Shown in pieces: positions 35,784 to 46,909 of a stretch of DNA of 64,000 nt. This stretch comes from Exiguobacterium aurantiacum. GTDB lineage: Bacteria > Bacillota > Bacilli > Exiguobacteriales > Exiguobacteriaceae. Below the pieces are notes generated by a model. The model was not told where the DNA came from. It saw nothing but the letters and a program-made list of their open reading frames with translations, and did no database searches. Location: the NCBI RefSeq assembly GCF_024362205.1, contig NZ_CP101462.1, forward strand, positions 2,491,001 to 2,555,000, given 5' to 3'. Position 1 is the first letter of the stretch, and the number at the start of each line of letters is the position of its first letter. The position numbers and the translations under genes were made by a program.

Positions 35784-35811
35784 GCACCCTTCAACTTGTG
35801 TTGAAGGGTGC
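35784..35811. terminator. Hairpin between the surface protein gene and camS
   Basis: GCACCCTTCAAC / GTTGAAGGGTGC, 12 perfect pairs with a TTGT loop, right after the stop of the surface protein gene. The T-tract on the minus strand is poor, so it may slow or process the transcript, not fully end it. Confidence 0.6.
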
Positions 35812-35816
35812 TGAAG

Positions 35817-37676
35817 TCACGTTTTCGTGGATGGCCGGCGCCGATGTGTCAAAAACAAGAGGCCGAGCACGATCAAGACGAGACCAAGGACCGTCCCCCA
35901 TGTTTTGGTTGTACCGGTCATCGGCAACGTCGATTGGTCCGGCGTCACCGGATTCGTCGGTTCAGGCACGTAGATCGCATCATCTTCCCGTTCCGGAATC
36001 ATTTGTTTCACATGCACGGTCGCCTCGGCCGCTCGGGAAACACGCGCTTCACGATTGACCTCGAACGTGAACGTCGTCCGGTTTGTCAGCACCGCCCCGG
36101 CCCGCACGTCATAGGATGGCAAGAGCACTTTCTCCATCTCGAGTACGACCTCTTCGCCCGGGACGAGCCCGTTCTCGACTTCGGCAAGGGCCCGCATGCC
36201 GTCACGAAGTGTCTCGGTCGTCTCTCGTTGTTCCTCAGTCGTCAACGCCCCGCTCGTCCATTCGTCAAGGACGTCGACGAAGTACAACGTAACGTTCGAC
36301 GTGTTCGTGATCGTATACGTGTAACGAATCGTCTCACCTGGGTGCACCGTCTCTGGGCGCGCCGTCTTCGTAACCGTGAAATCGGCTTGGTTCAACAAGA
36401 CGATCTGTTGGCTCTCGGCGTCGATGACCCGTCCATAGGAATCGGTTGCGGCGACCCGGAACACGTTTCCGATTTCAGGGGCGTTCGTCCGGTCATAGTC
36501 GCTCGGAATCGTTAAATTGACCGTCGTCTCGACGCGGTCTCCTGCCGCGAGGCCGTTCTCCCCGATGAGCGCCATCAACTGCTCACGCACGTCGGCATTG
36601 AACGTTGCGACCGTTTGGCCGTCGATATCGCCGCTAAAGAACTCATCTTCGATGGAGGTGATCGTCAACGCGGTCTCACCTGTGTTCTCGATGACGAACG
36701 TATACGGAATCATTCCGCCAACGACGGCTTGGTCAATGTTCGCTTCTTTGCCGACCTCGAGTCCGATAGTTTCGTTCGGTACGACCGTGACGGTCGCCTC
36801 GGCACATTCGGCCGGAATCAATTCATCCGCTCCTTCGACACCAATACAAAACGTATTCGTCAAGTCCGTCTCACTTGTCACATCAGGTGCGAACACATCG
36901 AACTGGATTGTCGTCGTCCCGACCGGTATCGTCGAGAACGTCCAGTAGAAGGCAGGCGGTCCGCTCACAGTCGTCGGGGGTACCGAGCCTTCCGGACCGA
37001 GCACTTCAACCGAGTCTGCGACGACGGTCAACGCTTCCGGGACCGTGTTTGACACAGACAAGTTCTCAATCGGGGTACCCGTCACATCGATGACGAGCCG
37101 ATACGTCACCAAATCTCCGGCTAACACACGCTCGATCGGACCGTCGGCACTGAGTACCAATTGATCGATGTCGACGGCAGGGCTAGTAGGCGTTGTGGCC
37201 ACTTCATCTGTGACAGGTGGTTCTGGTTCCTCTGGTGCAGCCGGAACTTCAACGAGTGGAGGCTCGACCGGTGTGTCGACGTCCGGAACCGTCTCCATCC
37301 CGTCATTGCCCGGTTCAGTCGACTCGCCTGCAAGCTCCTCTACATGAAACACGTAGACGGCGTCCGGAAATGAATAAGGGACCCCTTCACCGTTATAGAG
37401 GGTGAGTTGATCAATCGTCGTCACGTCGACCTCTGTCACGTCAATCATGAATCGCCAAATTGTTGACGTTTCGCGCGCCCCATAATACGTCACGTCCTCA
37501 TAGACGAGGCTCGCTTCTTCGTACGTCTCGATTTCTTCGATGCTTAAATCAACTTGTGCGTAAATCGTGGTTGGTGTCATCGTCGTGTTCGCGTAAATAC
37601 CATGCGGTGCCCACATGCCAATTAATACGAGGACGAATGTGATGAGTGCAAAAGTGCGTCGGGTGGTGTTTCGCAT
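35817..37676 (-). CDS. LPXTG cell-wall-anchored surface protein with DUF11-like repeats
   Basis: A 619-residue secreted protein. It has an N-terminal signal peptide (basic MRNTTRRT, hydrophobic core to about residue 30), a first domain of unknown type (about 32-130), a Pro/Glu/Val-rich linker (about 130-185), and three beta-rich units resembling DUF11/surface-adhesin repeats (near 195-315, 325-450 and 450-570, each with TYxxxIxNTG/S patterns). A sortase signal LPMTG lies at about 584-588, followed by a hydrophobic segment and basic RRR tail. It should be covalently linked to peptidoglycan. The ATG at 37676 has GGAGGGG upstream. It is inserted between ligA and camS relative to Bacillus. Confidence 0.88.
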   Translation of the reverse strand: MRNTTRRTFALITFVLVLIGMWAPHGIYANTTMTPTTIYAQVDLSIEEIETYEEASLVYEDVTYYGARETSTIWRFMIDVTEVDVTTIDQLTLYNGEGVPYSFPDAVYVFHVEELAGESTEPGNDGMETVPDVDTPVEPPLVEVPAAPEEPEPPVTDEVATTPTSPAVDIDQLVLSADGPIERVLAGDLVTYRLVIDVTGTPIENLSVSNTVPEALTVVADSVEVLGPEGSVPPTTVSGPPAFYWTFSTIPVGTTTIQFDVFAPDVTSETDLTNTFCIGVEGADELIPAECAEATVTVVPNETIGLEVGKEANIDQAVVGGMIPYTFVIENTGETALTITSIEDEFFSGDIDGQTVATFNADVREQLMALIGENGLAAGDRVETTVNLTIPSDYDRTNAPEIGNVFRVAATDSYGRVIDAESQQIVLLNQADFTVTKTARPETVHPGETIRYTYTITNTSNVTLYFVDVLDEWTSGALTTEEQRETTETLRDGMRALAEVENGLVPGEEVVLEMEKVLLPSYDVRAGAVLTNRTTFTFEVNREARVSRAAEATVHVKQMIPEREDDAIYVPEPTNPVTPDQSTLPMTGTTKTWGTVLGLVLIVLGLLFLTHRRRPSTKT

Positions 37677-37885
37677 GCTGGTCCCCTCCTCTAAGGTGTC
37701 TTCCAAACTGTGACGAATGTCTGCGATGACACGCTCCGGCACGGGGGAGAGTTAGAGGATGATTGTGCGCGAGTCGTGGTGTAAGTTCTTGGTGTCAGAA
37801 GATTATTTGTACATACTATTCATTACCCTTCACACGTTCCGGCGAACCCGGCGCTCTCTCAAAACCGTTAAAAATCAGGTCAATG

Positions 37886-37909
37886 AAAAAAGCCCTCCCT
37901 TAGGAGGAC
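37886..37909 (-). terminator. Rho-independent terminator after ligA
   Basis: Minus strand GTCCTCC / GGAGGGC hairpin (one G-T pair) followed by TTTTTT, a few bases after the ligA stop. The other 200 or so bases up to the surface protein gene hold its promoter region, but no clear element was recognised. Confidence 0.8.
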
Positions 37910-37914
37910 CTCGT

Positions 37915-39918
<2,004 letters not shown>

Positions 39919-42135
39919 TCACGCTTTTTCGATCGGGGCAAACTTGGCGAGCAGGCGCTTGATGCCTACTGCCGGGAAAGCGATATCGAGTTCGAGCTGA
40001 TCGCCTTCGCCACGCGTCTGAACGACCGTGCCTTGACCCCATTTTTTATGATTGGCCTTATCCCCAACGTTCCAACCGATTGATTCGGCGCCGGACGACT
40101 GGGCGAGCTTCGGTTTCGGTTTCGAGCTGAAGCCGTTCACCGGAAGTTTCCCCGGCGACTCAACCGGATTCCATGGCATCGCCTTTTTCGCTTTGCCCGA
40201 ACGCTCCAAGAGCGTCTCCGGTAACTCATGCAAGAAGCGCGATTCCGGGTTGTTTTGGAAACGACCGTACAGCATGCGCGACTGGGCCCGCGTCAAATAG
40301 AGGCGTTTCTCGGCCCGCGTGATCCCGACGTAGGCGAGACGACGTTCTTCTTCCATCTCTTCCGGGTCGTTCAAGGCACGGCTGTGCGGGAACAACCCTT
40401 CTTCCATCCCAATCAAGAAAACGACCGGGAACTCAAGTCCCTTGGCCGAATGCAGCGTCATGAGCGTCACTTGGTGCAACTCGTCCACTTCTTCGAGCGT
40501 GTCGAGGTCCGAGACGAGCGTCAAGTCGGTCAGGAAGGCGACGAGCGTCTGTTCATCGCTCTCTTTCTCGAAGTTTTGCGCGACCGAGAGGAACTCTTGC
40601 AAGTTCTCGAGTCGACTTTCGGCTTCGAGCGTCTTCTCGATTTTGAGCATCTCTTCGTAGCCTGACTTCTTCAACACTTCTTCGATCAATTCGGAAATTG
40701 ACAAGTAGTCGGCCATTTGGCGCAAATCAACCATCAATTGACGGAACTCGGCAAGTTTTGTCGCTGTGCGCGGGGCAATCCCGGACAGTTCGATGTCGCG
40801 GATGGCTTCCATGAGCGACACGCCTTGCATGCCGGCGAAATCACCGAGCTTGTCGACCGTCGCGGCGCCGATGCCCCGCTTTGGTTCATTGACGACACGG
40901 ACAAATGAGATGTCCTCATCCGGGTTGGCGATCAAACGCAAATACGCCAAAATGTCCTTAATCTCTTTTCGTTCATAGAACTTCGTCCCGCCGACCATCT
41001 TATACGGGATGTTTGACTTGAGAAGCATCTCCTCGAGTCCACGCGATTGGGCGTTCGTCCGGTACAGGACGGCCATCTCGCCGTAATCGACACCTTCTTG
41101 GCGGAGTTCTTTCATCTGATTGATGATGAAGAACGCTTCATCCCGGTCGTCCGAGGCAACGTGGAGGAGCAATTTCTCACCTTCGACGTTCTCCGTCCAC
41201 AACTTTTTATCTTTTCGACCCGAGTTGTTTTGAATGACGCCGTTCGCCGCTTCCAAAATCCGTTTCGTCGAACGATAGTTTTGTTCGAGCAAGATGACGT
41301 GCGCGCTTGGGTAGTCCTTCTCGAACGTCAAGATGTTGGCGATGTCGGCGCCGCGCCAGCGGTAGATTGACTGATCCGAGTCACCGACGACACACAAGTT
41401 CTCATGCGCCTGTGCGAGCAACTTGACGAGCGTGTATTGGGCCCGATTCGTATCTTGATACTCGTCGACGTGGATGTATTGGAATTTCTTCTGGTAGAAC
41501 GCGAGTACGTCCGGCGCTTCTTGGAACAATTGAATCGCCTTCATGATCAAGTCATCAAAATCGAGCACGTTGTTCTGCTTCAATTTCTTCTCATACGCCG
41601 TATAGACGTCCGAGATGACTTTCTCGTATGGGTTGTTGCCGACGAGTCCGGCCGCATCTTGAGGCGTGCGAAGTTCGTTCTTATGGTTCGAAATCATACC
41701 GAGGAGCGTCCGCGGCTCATATTTTTTCGGGTCAAGATTCAGCTCTTTGAGCACTTGCTTGATTGCCGTCAACTGATCGGACGAGTCGAGAATCGAGAAG
41801 TTCCGGTCGTAACGGATGCGATCGATGTCACGGCGTAAAATTCGGACGCACATCGAGTGGAACGTCGAAATCCAAATATCGTCCGCGACGCCACCGACGA
41901 GGCGGGCGATCCGGTCTTTCATCTCACGGGCCGCTTTGTTCGTGAACGTGATGGCGAGAATGTTCCACGGCGCGATTTGTTTCGACGCCATCAAATAGGC
42001 GACGCGATGCGTCAAGACACGTGTTTTCCCCGATCCCGCCCCGGCCATGATGAGTAGCGGGCCGTCCGTATATTTGACCGCCTCCGCTTGTGGAGGGTTC
42101 ATGCCTTTGACTAATTCTTCACTCAAGTTATACAT
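39919..42135 (-). CDS. pcrA: ATP-dependent 3'-5' DNA helicase PcrA
   Basis: A 738-residue superfamily 1A helicase (UvrD/PcrA). It has Walker A AGAGSGKT near residue 32, [19 protein letters not shown], the VDEYQDTN Walker B near 223, [10 protein letters not shown], and the C-terminal tail with the RNA-polymerase-binding Tudor-like segment near [10 protein letters not shown]. It acts in repair, plasmid replication and clearing of stalled complexes. It is in the operon pcrB-pcrA-ligA. Confidence 0.97.
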   Translation of the reverse strand: MYNLSEELVKGMNPPQAEAVKYTDGPLLIMAGAGSGKTRVLTHRVAYLMASKQIAPWNILAITFTNKAAREMKDRIARLVGGVADDIWISTFHSMCVRILRRDIDRIRYDRNFSILDSSDQLTAIKQVLKELNLDPKKYEPRTLLGMISNHKNELRTPQDAAGLVGNNPYEKVISDVYTAYEKKLKQNNVLDFDDLIMKAIQLFQEAPDVLAFYQKKFQYIHVDEYQDTNRAQYTLVKLLAQAHENLCVVGDSDQSIYRWRGADIANILTFEKDYPSAHVILLEQNYRSTKRILEAANGVIQNNSGRKDKKLWTENVEGEKLLLHVASDDRDEAFFIINQMKELRQEGVDYGEMAVLYRTNAQSRGLEEMLLKSNIPYKMVGGTKFYERKEIKDILAYLRLIANPDEDISFVRVVNEPKRGIGAATVDKLGDFAGMQGVSLMEAIRDIELSGIAPRTATKLAEFRQLMVDLRQMADYLSISELIEEVLKKSGYEEMLKIEKTLEAESRLENLQEFLSVAQNFEKESDEQTLVAFLTDLTLVSDLDTLEEVDELHQVTLMTLHSAKGLEFPVVFLIGMEEGLFPHSRALNDPEEMEEERRLAYVGITRAEKRLYLTRAQSRMLYGRFQNNPESRFLHELPETLLERSGKAKKAMPWNPVESPGKLPVNGFSSKPKPKLAQSSGAESIGWNVGDKANHKKWGQGTVVQTRGEGDQLELDIAFPAVGIKRLLAKFAPIEKA

Positions 42136-42173
42136 AATCGTTTCCTTTCCATAACCAAACGTTTGTTCTTATT

Positions 42174-42851
42174 TTATCGGAGTGCCGCGACAGTCGCAAG
42201 CGCTCCTTCGAAATTGTCATAAATCCCATTGCCGACAACGATCGTGTCCGCATATTCGGCCATCATTCGGGCCGACTCGTATCCGGTAATGCCGCCCCCA
42301 TAAAACAAGTGGGCGTCTGGTACCGCCAGTCGTACTTCTTTGACGAGTTCGACCGACCCGAACGTGCCGCTATATTCTACATATAAGGAAGGCAGGCGGA
42401 ACAAGCGGTGCCCCGCTTCCGCATAGGCGATCGTCTCTTCGATGGAGAGATCGGTTTTCGCCTCAGTCACATGAGCCACTTTCGCATCTGGATTCAAGAC
42501 GATGTAGCCTTGTCCGGTCACATCGGCATGAAACAAGTGCCCGTATCGTTCGAACGCCTTCATTTGATGGCCGATCACCCAATCCACGGTGCCCGCGTTC
42601 AACACGGTCGGAATGAAATAGTGGTCGAACCCTCGAAGCACTTGCTCGGGATGACTCATCTCGAGCGCGAGCGGAATGCCGCACCCTTCGAGACGAGCAT
42701 AGAGCGCGAACGTGTTCTCCGCGTCGACCCCGTCGGTCCCGCCGATGAGGAAGGCGTCAGTGCCGGAACGGATGAGTGCCGCAAGCGCCGAATCATCGAG
42801 CTGTTTATTCGGATCTAGTTTAAACACGTGGCGCCACGATTGAAAATCCAT
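42174..42851 (-). CDS. pcrB: Heptaprenylglyceryl phosphate synthase
   Basis: A 225-residue TIM-barrel prenyltransferase. Motifs are DAFLIGGTDGV near residue 33, PVLNAG-like PTVLNAGTVDW, YVEYSGTFG near 162 and LFYGGGITGYESA near 190, which bind glycerol 1-phosphate and the polyprenyl diphosphate. In Bacilli it makes heptaprenylglyceryl phosphate, an archaeal-type ether lipid. The ATG at 42851 (MDFQSW) follows AGGGGAGGAAA; the frame extends upstream without a ribosome binding site. pcrB-pcrA-ligA is conserved in Bacilli. Confidence 0.95.
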   Translation of the reverse strand: MDFQSWRHVFKLDPNKQLDDSALAALIRSGTDAFLIGGTDGVDAENTFALYARLEGCGIPLALEMSHPEQVLRGFDHYFIPTVLNAGTVDWVIGHQMKAFERYGHLFHADVTGQGYIVLNPDAKVAHVTEAKTDLSIEETIAYAEAGHRLFRLPSLYVEYSGTFGSVELVKEVRLAVPDAHLFYGGGITGYESARMMAEYADTIVVGNGIYDNFEGALATVAALR

Positions 42852-42918
42852 TCGGCTTTCCTCCCCTTCGATACCTTCTCTAGTGTAGCGATTTTTTCCG
42901 TCGCTTGCATCTGTTGAA

Positions 42919-42945
42919 CAAAAAAAGACTTGCCGCGGCAAGTCT
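42919..42945 (-). terminator. Rho-independent terminator after the 2-segment membrane protein gene
   Basis: Minus strand AGACTTGCCG / CGGCAAGTCT perfect palindrome followed by TTTTTTG. It begins at the stop codon. Confidence 0.9.
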
Positions 42946-43181
42946 CAAGCACGTCTCGCGTGCGTCTTTCGCTCACGTGCCGTCATCCACTTGGCGACGA
43001 CAAGTGCGAACAACCCGTACACCGGGATGAACCAAAGCGGATTAGCCAAGAAAAAGCCGAGCACTGGAATATCAAGTAACGGTGAATCCGGTGAACAGAG
43101 CGCCGTTCCGTTCACGACCGCAATGAACGGCAACACCGGGACGGCGAACACGTAACCGAAATTGATCCAAAAAGCTTTCAT
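42945..43181 (-). CDS. Small two-segment membrane protein of unknown function (78 aa)
   Basis: The protein has two hydrophobic segments (about residues 4-24 and 42-65), an external loop with Cys and several Pro (NGTALCSPDSPLLDIPVLG), and a basic C-terminal tail (MTARERKTHARRA). GGAGATCAGA precedes the ATG. It lies 12 bases downstream of the KtrB-type gene, so the two are probably co-transcribed, and it may be an accessory membrane peptide. I recognise no family. Confidence 0.65.
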   Translation of the reverse strand: MKAFWINFGYVFAVPVLPFIAVVNGTALCSPDSPLLDIPVLGFFLANPLWFIPVYGLFALVVAKWMTARERKTHARRA

Positions 43182-43193
43182 ATTCTGATCTCC

Positions 43194-44576
43194 TTATCCT
43201 AAGATGATCGATTCTTTCGGATAGTTGTACATCCGCTTCGGCTGTCTCCGCTGCAAAATCAAGATGAAGGCGATGACACCAATTCGACCGATGAACATTA
43301 AAATCGTGAGCACCCACTTGCCGACGTTACTGAATTCAGACGATAGACCGACCGACAATCCGGTCGTCCCGAACGCCGAGCACGCCTCGAACAAGATGCG
43401 GGTGAGCGATGCGTCTTCGAAGAACGTCAGCACCATGACCCCGGTCAACAGGACGGCCAGTGACACGGTGATGATGACGAACGCTTTCCAAATGTCCTCG
43501 AGCACGATCTCGCGTCCAAAGATTTTGATGGACGAGTCCCCGCGAATGAACGCGACGACCCCGAGCACGGCGACGGCGAACGTCGTCGTCCGAATCCCCC
43601 CACCGACCGAGGATGGGGACGCCCCGATGAACATCAAGATCGAAAGCAACAACATGCTGCCTTCCGAGAACAAGTTGACATCGACGGTCGACAAGCCCCC
43701 GTTTCGCGTCGTCACGGACTGGAACAACGAGTCCGAGAGTGCGAGCCAGAGCGGTAACTCTTTGAACGCATTGTTATACTCAAACAGGAACAAACCGACG
43801 GTCCCGATGGCAATCAAGATGAAGAACGTCGATACCGTCAGTTTTGTGAACAGCGAGAAGCGGCGCGGGAAATTCTCGCGCTTTCGAATGATGCGGTTCG
43901 TCAAATACGTGCGAATCTCGACGAGAACCGGGAACCCGATGGCACCACCGGTCATGAGCGCGATTTGCGTGAAGATGACGAACGGGTCTTCTCGGAACGG
44001 TGCGAGCGAACTGCCGGTGATATCGAAGCCGGCGTTCGTCGTCGCACTGATCGAACCGAACAGGCCTTGCAGGAACGCCTCACTGGCCGTATCGAAGTAA
44101 TTTAAGTAATGGACCCCAAGCAACACCGCACCGACCGCTTCAATCGCGATAACGGTGATGACGATCTCGGTGATGTACTTGACGATCCCAGACATCGACG
44201 TCTGGTTTTGGTCACGTAAAATCAGCTGGCGCTCGCGAAAACCGATGCGCTTGCCAAGCAAGATCCACATGATGACGTGAAGACTGATCAATCCTACCCC
44301 GCTCACTTGAACGATGAACAAGATGATAAATAGTCCGAACGTTGAGAACGTATCGGTCACGACGATCGGGGTCAATCCGGTGACGCTGACACAGCTGACC
44401 GCGAAAAAGACGAGATCAGTGAACGTGATCGAGACCCCCGGTTGTCGCGCAATCGGTAAAGCGAGTAAAATGACGGCCAACACGACCGCCGCGCTATAAA
44501 TCAACACGAGTGTCTGGACCGGTGTCAGCTTCCGAAAGAACAGCTGTAAATTGCGCTTCATAAACTTGTCTTGCAT
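43194..44576 (-). CDS. Potassium uptake translocating subunit (KtrB/TrkH family)
   Basis: A 460-residue membrane protein of the Trk/Ktr/HKT superfamily. The four pore loops are recognisable: CVSVTGL near residue 63, SATTNAGFDITG near 175, SVTTRNGGLST near 300 and SAFGTTGLSVG near 410, with the selectivity glycines present. It conducts K+ (with Na+ coupling) when bound to a KtrA/C nucleotide-binding subunit. No such subunit is encoded nearby, so it resembles the unlinked KtrD arrangement. GGAGGGG precedes the ATG. It lies between pcrB and yerC, a place that in Bacillus has yerD. Confidence 0.93.
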   Translation of the reverse strand: MQDKFMKRNLQLFFRKLTPVQTLVLIYSAAVVLAVILLALPIARQPGVSITFTDLVFFAVSCVSVTGLTPIVVTDTFSTFGLFIILFIVQVSGVGLISLHVIMWILLGKRIGFRERQLILRDQNQTSMSGIVKYITEIVITVIAIEAVGAVLLGVHYLNYFDTASEAFLQGLFGSISATTNAGFDITGSSLAPFREDPFVIFTQIALMTGGAIGFPVLVEIRTYLTNRIIRKRENFPRRFSLFTKLTVSTFFILIAIGTVGLFLFEYNNAFKELPLWLALSDSLFQSVTTRNGGLSTVDVNLFSEGSMLLLSILMFIGASPSSVGGGIRTTTFAVAVLGVVAFIRGDSSIKIFGREIVLEDIWKAFVIITVSLAVLLTGVMVLTFFEDASLTRILFEACSAFGTTGLSVGLSSEFSNVGKWVLTILMFIGRIGVIAFILILQRRQPKRMYNYPKESIILG

Positions 44577-44612
44577 CTCGCCCCTCCTCTCCCATCAAAA
44601 ACAAGATGACTC

Positions 44613-44918
44613 TTACGAGTCACCTTCTGATTGTTGTAGACGTTCAAGGGCAAGATCATAGCCACCTGACCCGTAGTTCAAGCAACGCTTGACGCGGGAA
44701 ATCGTGGCCGTCGAAGCTCCTGTCGCTTCTTCAATTTTATGATACGTACTACCTTCACGAATTTGGCGGGCCACTTCTAGCCGTTGGGCGAGTGCCTGCA
44801 CTTCGTTCACGGTCGCTAAATCTTCAAATAGTTGATAACAATCTTCGAGTGTATCGAGCTTCAAAATCGCCTCAAACAGCTGATCGAGCTCTCGTCCTCG
44901 TAATTTATCGAGTTGCAT
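44613..44918 (-). CDS. yerC: YerC/TrpR-superfamily regulator
   Basis: A 101-residue protein of the YerC/YecD family, related to the Trp repressor fold. It has an N-terminal helical half (DQLFEAILKLDTLEDCYQLFED) and a helix-turn-helix with GASTATISRVKRCLNYG near residue 80. The ATG at 44918 is supported by GAGAGGA upstream. DNA targets and effector are not known from sequence. Placement beside yerA matches Bacillus, although yerB is missing. Confidence 0.93.
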   Translation of the reverse strand: MQLDKLRGRELDQLFEAILKLDTLEDCYQLFEDLATVNEVQALAQRLEVARQIREGSTYHKIEEATGASTATISRVKRCLNYGSGGYDLALERLQQSEGDS

Positions 44919-44985
44919 CCGCAAGCATCCTCTCTCATCGTACTTCTTTATCATTCTAAAGCACGACCGGCTCGGACTCAACTGT

Positions 44986-46728
44986 TCATCGTAAAATCGC
45001 CGGAAATAGTATTTGTTTCTTCATCACTTCGTAAATTCCGAGCGGAGTGGCCCGGACGTACGGCAAATGCGTCGATGCCAAGAACAAGAGCGTATAGATC
45101 GGGTCTTCGAACTTGTACCCGCGCCCGAGCAGTTCGGACCGCAGCACTTCTTCCTGGACAATCAACTGTTCGATCGGCTCTTGTGACGTCATCCCGCAGA
45201 GCGGGAGCGGGATCTCCGCGATAATCTCACCGCGGTCGACGAGAACGATGCCTCCGCCAAGCTGTTTCATCCGTTCGAACGCCGTCAACATGTCTAGTTT
45301 GCATTTTCCGAGGATTAAATAGTCGCCGCTAATCGAATACGAGCTGACGAGACCGCCAAAATCGTTGGCAAACCCTTTCAACACCGTATTGAGGCGCCAC
45401 TTTCCTTCCTTATCAAGCAACATGAGGAACGACTCGTCCCCATCACGCGGCAATTCGTCTTGACCCGTGTCGTGCGAGATTTTGAATAGCTTCATGATGA
45501 CCGAGTTGACCATATCGAGACCGACCGGCATACTGAACGACAAATCGTTCGGTGTCAGTTCGATGTCGACATTCGTTGACGGCATGAGCGCGAGCGCCGC
45601 GTCGACGAGCTCGTTCGGGAACAACGACGTCCCGTCCCGATAAATCCATTGCCCTTTGGCAATGACGGCGGACGGACGCGGTTCGTCGATCGCATCGAGG
45701 ATGTTAAGATGCGCGATGCGTCCCGGCGCAATCGAACCGAGGACGTGGTCGAGTCCGAAATGACGTGCCACATTCAAGGAGACGATTCGATACGCCTCAA
45801 TCGGTGGAAGTCCGGCCTCAATCATGATTTTGACAAGTGCGTCTTGAAGCCCGTCTCGGTAAAACCCTGGTGTCGAGCCGTCAGTCGTGACCATCACATG
45901 ATCGAACGCCTCGAGTCCTGCATCGATCAGACCGCGAATCAACCCTGGAAGATCGGGACGAATCGAAGAATGGCGAAGCGTCGTCGTGTACCCATGCTCA
46001 AGCCGGCATAGCGCCTCGTCTGCTGTCATTGCCTCATGGTCGCTGTGAACACCCATCAACGCCATCTTCGTCAACGTTTTCGCCGAGGCACCTGGGAAAT
46101 GCCCTTCGACCGGGAGTCCGCACGTCTCGGCGTCGAGCATCCATTGCAACATCTCGTCATCGCCTTTTAACGTTCGCGGCCATGCTGTCAATTCACCGGC
46201 CATGATGACGTCCGGATGATTGAACCAGTCGTGAATCCGCTCTGAATCGACGAGGACACTGTCCCGGTCGAGTTCGGTCTGTGTATCAAGACGTGCCCAC
46301 CAATAGGTGCTCGTCGGTAACTGTTGTATCGCGTCGAGTTGTGCAAACGCTTGCTCCTTATTTTGTAAAAAAAGAAGCATGTTGTCATTCACGAGCGTCG
46401 TCGTTCCCCGCTCACCTGCATACTTCGACAGCGTCGCCGGATTATAAAGTTGGAATGGATGCGCATGCGGCTCGATATAGCCAGGCACGATATATTTTCC
46501 GGATACGTCCACCGTCTCGACGGCAGCCTTTGGCAAGTCCGGCCCGACGTAGACGATCCGATCATGCTCAATCCAGATGTTGGCTTGTTTCCATTGCTTC
46601 ACGTACATGTTCAAGTATGTCGCATTTTTCAATACGAGCGAAGGTGGCCTGATTTGGCTCACGACTTCTAGTTGTGACCGAATCATCGCTTTAGACCACG
46701 GTGCCCGCGCCGATCGTTTTGTTGGCAT
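44986..46728 (-). CDS. yerA: YerA, adenine-deaminase-like amidohydrolase
   Basis: A 580-residue protein, the same length as Bacillus YerA and clearly a paralogue of Ade. The amidohydrolase fold is kept (PGYIEPHAHP near 92, VEGHFPGAS near 220, GVHSDHEAMTADEAL near 238, HVMVTTDGSTPG near 290). However, the Ade C-terminal VAHDSHN motif is replaced by VSSYSISGDYLILG. DAHVHIES also becomes EPHAHPFQ. The substrate is therefore uncertain and adenine deamination is doubtful. The ATG at 46728 follows GGGAGG by about ten bases. A cre-like box lies upstream. It sits next to the purine operon as in Bacillus, with a signalling gene between. Confidence 0.9.
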   Translation of the reverse strand: MPTKRSARAPWSKAMIRSQLEVVSQIRPPSLVLKNATYLNMYVKQWKQANIWIEHDRIVYVGPDLPKAAVETVDVSGKYIVPGYIEPHAHPFQLYNPATLSKYAGERGTTTLVNDNMLLFLQNKEQAFAQLDAIQQLPTSTYWWARLDTQTELDRDSVLVDSERIHDWFNHPDVIMAGELTAWPRTLKGDDEMLQWMLDAETCGLPVEGHFPGASAKTLTKMALMGVHSDHEAMTADEALCRLEHGYTTTLRHSSIRPDLPGLIRGLIDAGLEAFDHVMVTTDGSTPGFYRDGLQDALVKIMIEAGLPPIEAYRIVSLNVARHFGLDHVLGSIAPGRIAHLNILDAIDEPRPSAVIAKGQWIYRDGTSLFPNELVDAALALMPSTNVDIELTPNDLSFSMPVGLDMVNSVIMKLFKISHDTGQDELPRDGDESFLMLLDKEGKWRLNTVLKGFANDFGGLVSSYSISGDYLILGKCKLDMLTAFERMKQLGGGIVLVDRGEIIAEIPLPLCGMTSQEPIEQLIVQEEVLRSELLGRGYKFEDPIYTLLFLASTHLPYVRATPLGIYEVMKKQILFPAILR

Positions 46729-46779
46729 CGAACCCAATCCTCCCTTAATCGCCTCGCCATTATTATTAGACAATAATTT

Positions 46780-46793
46780 TGTAAGCGTTTTCT
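46780..46793 (+). promoter_or_regulatory. cre box upstream of yerA
   Basis: TGTAAGCGTTTTCT fits the cre consensus TGWAARCGYTWNCW at every position. It lies 52-65 bases upstream of the yerA start codon, close to the likely promoter, so CcpA repression is expected. Confidence 0.65.
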
Positions 46794-46881
46794 TTCGTCT
46801 AGTTCAAGTTTACCTTTTCTCGGAAAGGCTCGCAAGTTATGTTGCCTATTGTAACGGAATTCACATGAAATTCACATAAGT

Positions 46882-46909
46882 AAAGACACCTCCTGGAGAA
46901 GGTGCCTTT
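46882..46909 (-). terminator. Possible terminator of the CHASE4-GGDEF-EAL gene
   Basis: Minus strand AAAGGCACCTT / AGGAGGTGTCTTT hairpin overlapping the stop codon. The following T-tract is weak (TTTACTTATG). Confidence 0.45.

Noticed and set aside
35784..35811. The 12-bp hairpin as a riboswitch or attachment site
   Set aside because: It is a simple perfect inverted repeat after a stop codon, best explained as a transcript-end structure. No conserved aptamer sequence and no direct repeat elsewhere in the window.
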